8,802 bases of DNA from Rhodospirillales bacterium (GTDB taxonomy: Bacteria > Pseudomonadota > Alphaproteobacteria > Acetobacterales > Acetobacteraceae), in NCBI GenBank assembly GCA_015654825.1, contig JAATGE010000434.1, positions 1 to 8,802 of the forward strand, given 5' to 3'. This document shows, one piece after another, positions 6,237 to 8,802 of this stretch. Position 1 is the stretch's first letter, and each line of letters begins with the position of its first letter. Under the pieces are notes generated by a model, which did no database searches, had not been told where the DNA came from, and saw nothing but the letters and a program-made list of their open reading frames with translations. The position numbers and the translations under genes were made by a program.

Positions 6237-6252
6237 GTCAACTTGGCGTGAG

Positions 6253-6780
6253 ATGTGGGAACCGGAGAGCGCCTTGAACCACGTAGCCGCCAACAACCCA
6301 ACGCGCGAAGCCTGCATCGAGCACATCACAGCAGTCTTTGACGGCTCGAATGGCGACGCGACCAAGGCACTCTACGCGGATCTCGAACGGCGCGGCCCGC
6401 GCGGCCAGGTGGCAATGAACCTGCTGCGCGCGAGCAAGAATTCCGGGCGCGCGAAGGTTTACCGCGGCGGCCTGCCCGGCAAGGGCTCTTACCGAAAGAT
6501 GGCCTACGAGCGGAAGAACTGGGCGATGGCACAGCTCGCCACCGTGCTCGATCGCCACGCCGAAGGCCTGCTCATCGTCTGGGGATGGGGCGTCGATACG
6601 TCACAGCCGAAGCACAGCGATGTGCTCTACGTCGATCTGCCGACCGGCCAGGTCAGCTTCCACACAGAAGGCGCAGGCGTCGGGCCTGCCTACCTGAAGC
6701 CGTGGGACGGCGTGCGTGGCGCGTCGGTGGGGCGTATCATCCGGTGGACGGCGCAAATCATGGAGGACACATCATGCTGA
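6253..6780 (+). CDS. Conserved phage-type hypothetical protein, first gene of plus-strand operon
   Basis: This 175-residue protein is encoded from ATG 6253 to TGA 6780. An in-frame TTG at 6274 (starting at the NHVAANNPTREACIEH stretch) is preceded by GGAGAG at 4-nt spacing and is a serious alternative start; ATG 6253 has no clear ribosome site. Upstream in-frame ATGs at 6139 and 6208 lie in the control region. Visible segments are NPTREACIEHITAVF (15-29), ALYADLERRGP (39-49), YERKNWAMAQLATVL (85-99), LLIVWGWG (106-113) and VLYVDLPTGQVSFHTEG (124-140). The last pair suggests beta-strands. I recall similar sequences as hypotheticals in alphaproteobacterial phages and prophages, with no known function. 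It has no export signal. It overlaps the next gene by seven bases. Confidence 0.85.
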   Translation: MWEPESALNHVAANNPTREACIEHITAVFDGSNGDATKALYADLERRGPRGQVAMNLLRASKNSGRAKVYRGGLPGKGSYRKMAYERKNWAMAQLATVLDRHAEGLLIVWGWGVDTSQPKHSDVLYVDLPTGQVSFHTEGAGVGPAYLKPWDGVRGASVGRIIRWTAQIMEDTSC

Positions 6781-7106
6781 CTCGTCGTGGAATGTTCGGG
6801 CTGATCGGCGCGTCGCTCGCCGCGCCGGCGATCGTGCGCGCCAGCTCGCTAATGAAGCTGCCGCCGCGGCCGCGCGTCGTGGGCATTTCCGAGCAGGTGT
6901 TGGCCGATTACTACGCGGGAAGAACGCCGCAGATTTTGATCGACTGCGCGGCCGCGCTGGAAGCGCAGAAAGCTCAGGCCCTGATCGACATAGAAGCGGC
7001 ACTAAAAGACTATTGGGACAACTATCGTTTCGTCCCAACGCACGTAATCGGCACTCTGGTGGTACGTGGACGCCGATTCGATTTCCGCTCTAAACGCCCG
7101 ACATGA
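6774..7106 (+). CDS. Small protein with twin-arginine (Tat) signal peptide
   Basis: This 110-residue protein starts at ATG 6774 with GGAGG seven bases upstream, the best ribosome site in this operon. The N-terminus (MLTRRGMFGLIGASLAAPAI) has the twin-arginine pattern T-R-R-G-M-F, a hydrophobic stretch and a likely cleavage after V-R-A (residues 21-23), so export in folded form by the Tat pathway is expected. The mature part has a hydrophilic helix with ILIDCAAALEAQKAQALIDIEAAL (54-77) and a basic end. No enzyme motif is seen. It overlaps the previous gene by seven bases and the next by four. I recall comparable short Tat-signal proteins in rhizobial phage genomes, function unknown. A longer reading from 6585 would be out of frame inside the first gene and was rejected. 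Confidence 0.87.
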   Translation: MLTRRGMFGLIGASLAAPAIVRASSLMKLPPRPRVVGISEQVLADYYAGRTPQILIDCAAALEAQKAQALIDIEAALKDYWDNYRFVPTHVIGTLVVRGRRFDFRSKRPT

Positions 7107-7444
7107 GACGCTTCGCGGCCGTCGAGATCGAAGCCGACTACGACGCGCTGGAGGCGTGCGCCAAGGCAGGCGAGCTGCTGCGCGCCGCGGGCTTCATCCA
7201 CACGTACACGTCGATGCAGAGCGAGTCCTGCTACTACGCGCTGCCTGACTATCGCGGCGTGATCAGGGTTTCGGCGCGCAGGTTCGGTAGGACAGAGCGG
7301 CGCGCGGCATTCGATCCGGTGGTTGCCACGGTGACCTTCGGCACTAACCAGGGGCGGCTCGACCCGTCGAGCATTTACGATGGCGTTTATCGAGCCGTCG
7401 GCAAGTATTTCATGGCCAGGTTAACCGGCACTTGCCAGGCTTAA
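7103..7444 (+). CDS. Hypothetical protein, last gene of plus-strand operon
   Basis: This 113-residue protein is encoded from ATG 7103, overlapping the previous stop by four bases (ATGA), to TAA 7444. No separate ribosome site is visible, so it depends on translational coupling. Segments include a helix YDALEACAKAGELLRAAGF (13-31), SMQSESCYYALPD (37-49), a strand VIRVSARRFGR (53-63) and a C-terminal helix IYDGVYRAVGKYFMARL (91-107). The mix suggests a small alpha/beta soluble protein. There is no export signal, membrane helix or recognised motif. It is followed by about 120 bp of non-coding DNA and then a strong terminator, so it closes the operon. I do not recognise the family. Confidence 0.82.
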   Translation: MRRFAAVEIEADYDALEACAKAGELLRAAGFIHTYTSMQSESCYYALPDYRGVIRVSARRFGRTERRAAFDPVVATVTFGTNQGRLDPSSIYDGVYRAVGKYFMARLTGTCQA

Positions 7445-7445
7445 T

Positions 7446-7484
7446 CGGAGAGTTTTTGCGCCGATTTACCGCTTACGGAGAGTT
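7446..7484 (+). repeat. Pair of 9-bp direct repeats after the plus-strand operon
   Basis: CGGAGAGTT occurs at 7446-7454 and again at 7476-7484, exactly 30 bp apart, immediately after the stop of the last plus-strand gene. The surrounding gap (7445-7563) is otherwise without a supportable gene or hairpin. The copies could be chance, remnants of a duplication, or protein sites. Confidence 0.35.
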
Positions 7485-7563
7485 CAATTTCCTGCTAACC
7501 TAGTTGCGCTGGCGACAAGCGGGCGGCCATCACGAAGAGCAGCACGATCTAGCCGGGACAAGT

Positions 7564-7596
7564 AAACGCCACCGTCTCCGAAGGACGGTGGCGTTT
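7564..7596. terminator. Bidirectional intrinsic terminator between convergent operons
   Basis: AAACGCCACCGTC (7564-7576), a seven-base loop TCCGAAG and GACGGTGGCGTTT (7584-7596) form a perfect 13-bp stem. On the plus strand the stem ends GTTT and continues CGCTTTTC; on the minus strand it also ends in TTT because the arms begin with AAA. It lies between the plus-strand operon ending at 7444 and the minus-strand gene ending at 7603, so it can stop both transcription units. Confidence 0.92.
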
Positions 7597-7602
7597 CGCT
7601 TT

Positions 7603-7809
7603 TCAGGCCGCCCTCTCAGGCCTGTTGCTGACTTTGCAGCGCCAGGTGCTGAGCCGGTATTTCGGATGCTCGGCGAGGTAGGCCGCAGCGATCGGTTGCG
7701 CTTCCGTCAGGCATGCCATGGGGCCGGCTGCCGGGTCGAGCGTAGGGCGACGCTCGATACACGCATTCCCGTCGGAAATCAGGCAGAAGACGAGGACCAA
7801 TTCGATCAT
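7603..7809 (-). CDS. Small cysteine-containing, probably exported phage protein
   Basis: This 68-residue protein starts at ATG 7809 with GGAGGG about nine bases upstream. The N-terminus MIELVLVFCLISDGNAC is a short hydrophobic stretch, either a minimal signal or a partly buried strand. Cys9, Cys17, Cys33 and Cys58 could form disulfides if exported. The body has ACLTEAQPIAAAYLAEHPKY (32-51) and WRC (56-58), a layout I recall in small hypotheticals of rhizobial and related phages. It follows the lipoprotein gene by 19 bp and ends just before the bidirectional terminator, so it is the last gene of its transcript. Function is unknown; a periplasmic role near lysis or superinfection exclusion would fit but is not shown. 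Confidence 0.82.
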   Translation of the reverse strand: MIELVLVFCLISDGNACIERRPTLDPAAGPMACLTEAQPIAAAYLAEHPKYRLSTWRCKVSNRPERAA

Positions 7810-7828
7810 CGCCTACTGCCCTCCGTTT

Positions 7829-8275
7829 CTAGGAAGCGGGTACCGGCGACGCCGGGAGCGGCGGCATCAAGATCAACTCGATGTCGTCTGCAAGCGCGAT
7901 CCAGCCCGCGTCCCCGGGCAGCGCCTGCTCGAGCAGCCCGTTCAGCAGGTGCCAGTCGGCGGCTATAGCTGCCAAGTTGCTCGGGTTTTGCACCGCGGAC
8001 AGCTGGTTTACGTCGGCGGTGATTTTTGCTTCGAGCGCCGTGACCGAGGCCTGCGTCGCCGGCGTGATCTTTTTCGCGAGCACGAACGCTTCAACGACGG
8101 CATCGATCTTCAATTTGGCGCCGGGCCATTGCGCCTGCACCTGCTGAATGGCGCTCTGCAGAGTGACTGGGGTGGTGACCGGTGTCGTGCCCCCCTCCCC
8201 GACGCAGCCGGCGAGAAACAATGGAAGCACGGCGGCGAGCGCGCCGGCCCGCATCATTGCGAAAGAGATACGCAT
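7829..8275 (-). CDS. Phage-encoded lipoprotein
   Basis: This 148-residue protein starts at ATG 8275 with a strong AAAGGAG six bases upstream; internal Mets 7 and 8 are weaker options. The signal peptide has Arg residues, a hydrophobic core GALAAVLPLFL and the lipobox LAGC (21-24), so Cys24 should be lipidated. A small Thr/Pro-Val-Thr repeat follows (30-38). The mature part is helical: LQSAIQQVQAQWPGAKLKIDAVVEAFVLAKKI (about 39-70), a long alanine-rich helix and a Pro-rich end. No transmembrane helix follows the signal. It lies 15 bp after the beta-helix gene and upstream of the small Cys protein. An outer-membrane spanin-type or surface-exclusion lipoprotein is possible, but it is longer than a typical Rz1-like protein and no partner is seen. 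Confidence 0.88.
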   Translation of the reverse strand: MRISFAMMRAGALAAVLPLFLAGCVGEGGTTPVTTPVTLQSAIQQVQAQWPGAKLKIDAVVEAFVLAKKITPATQASVTALEAKITADVNQLSAVQNPSNLAAIAADWHLLNGLLEQALPGDAGWIALADDIELILMPPLPASPVPAS

Positions 8276-8290
8276 GGTGGACTCCTTTTG

Positions 8291-8802
8291 TTACGGCAAC
8301 GCGAGCGCGGTGCCGGTCTTGAGACTCATGTTGCCGGAAAATGTCACGTCGCTTGCTGGTGTCTTGAGCGGGTAGAGCGGGCCCCAGGCGCCGCCCCAGT
8401 ACAGCCAGTTCGATAAGACCTTGACGCCCTGCACCAGGTTCGGGCCCGGATCCTGCCGGATCGCGATCAGGTAGGACGACGTGGTGCCCGCCTGAGTGCC
8501 CGCGGCGATGACGACGTTGTTGGCCAATGTCGTGTTGAGCACCGTGCCGGTGCACTGGCCCTCGACCTGGAGATCTTCGTTATCCATGTTCGGATAGCCG
8601 TTGACCGGCACGGGATTATAGATCGTGTTGTACGCGATCTCGGAGCCGCTGGCGCTGCCGCCGCAGAACTGCACTGCGTTCGGGTGCGCGCCGGGCGCGA
8701 ACCCCAGGTTTTCGATCAGGTTGCGGCGCTCGATCAGCGAGTTGCTGACCTCCACAACGTGCTGTGGTGCGTTCTTCAGCCAGTCGCGGGCGATGGTCAG
8801 GC
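8291..8802 (-). CDS. C-terminal part of a beta-helix protein, likely tailspike/fibre (5' end outside window)
   Basis: An open frame runs from the window edge to TAA at 8293-8291, giving about 169 residues. There is no stop in the 15 codons before the internal GTG at 8755 (they read ARDWLKNAPQHV near the edge), so the gene almost certainly begins beyond the window. The sequence shows the repeating turn-and-strand pattern of a right-handed parallel beta-helix: SLIERRNLIEN, GSEIAYNTIYNP, GTVLNTTLANNVVIA, GVKVLSNWLYWG and SDVTFSGNMSL, each with Asn-ladder-like N-x-x-I/V turns. Beta-helices with a pectate-lyase-like fold are common in phage tailspikes that bind or cut surface polysaccharide, and they also occur in bacterial polysaccharide enzymes. 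Catalytic residues cannot be judged from this fragment. It leads the right-hand minus-strand operon. Confidence 0.85.
   Translation of the reverse strand, partial: LTIARDWLKNAPQHVVEVSNSLIERRNLIENLGFAPGAHPNAVQFCGGSASGSEIAYNTIYNPVPVNGYPNMDNEDLQVEGQCTGTVLNTTLANNVVIAAGTQAGTTSSYLIAIRQDPGPNLVQGVKVLSNWLYWGGAWGPLYPLKTPASDVTFSGNMSLKTGTALALP

Noticed and set aside
8753..8766. A fourth CACA-N6-TGTG dyad (CACAACGTGCTGTG)
   Set aside because: It lies inside the beta-helix coding region and lacks the flanking -10-like hexamer shared by the three intergenic copies; probably chance.

Overview
This GC-rich window is part of a tailed-phage or prophage genome from an alphaproteobacterial host. The phage call rests mainly on a clear portal protein at 4249-2252 on the minus strand. 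It is supported by linked head-region hypotheticals and by a beta-helix (tailspike or fibre-like) fragment at the right edge. The host call rests on a GcrA-family regulator (5411-4734) and on a second protein carrying a GcrA-like C-terminal tail (6164-5463). GcrA is a cell-cycle regulator of alphaproteobacteria that partners with sigma70 and CcrM methylation. No integrase, terminase, capsid, lysis, tRNA or CRISPR feature is visible, so I cannot say whether this is a free phage or a prophage.

Layout from left to right. Positions 1-4249 hold a tightly packed minus-strand structural operon, read right to left: portal, a Cys/His-rich phage hypothetical, a DUF6527-like protein, a protein with a DUF6496-like C-terminus, and the first 26 codons of another gene. 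Junctions are TGATG, TAA-CT-ATG, TAG-ATG and TAATG, so translation is probably coupled. Positions 4250-4402 are non-coding and hold a candidate promoter/operator followed by a strong minus-strand intrinsic terminator ahead of the portal gene. Positions 4403-6164 hold a minus-strand regulatory block: a small unknown ORF, a GcrA homologue, and a winged-helix protein with a GcrA-like tail. Positions 6165-6252 are a divergent control region. Positions 6253-7444 hold three overlapping plus-strand genes: a phage-type hypothetical, a small Tat-signal protein and an unknown. A strong bidirectional terminator lies at 7564-7596, between convergent transcription units. Positions 7603-8802 hold a second minus-strand unit: a beta-helix fragment open at the window edge, a lipoprotein and a small Cys-containing exported protein.

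The most notable signal is a shared control element. A motif of the form T[A/T]C[G/A]AT-CACA-N6-TGTG occurs three times (minus strand 4396-4377, minus strand 5443-5424, plus strand 6217-6236), in three of the gene-free gaps around the regulatory block. Each copy points towards its downstream gene, and in each the first six bases could serve as a -10 hexamer with the CACA/TGTG dyad centred on the predicted transcription start. This looks like one regulon: the GcrA-like gene, the divergent plus-strand operon and the portal operon. At the portal operon the element is followed within about 80 nt by a terminator, a layout reminiscent of antitermination control of late genes. The two GcrA-related proteins encoded between the sites are the obvious candidate regulators, but nothing in the sequence proves which protein binds.
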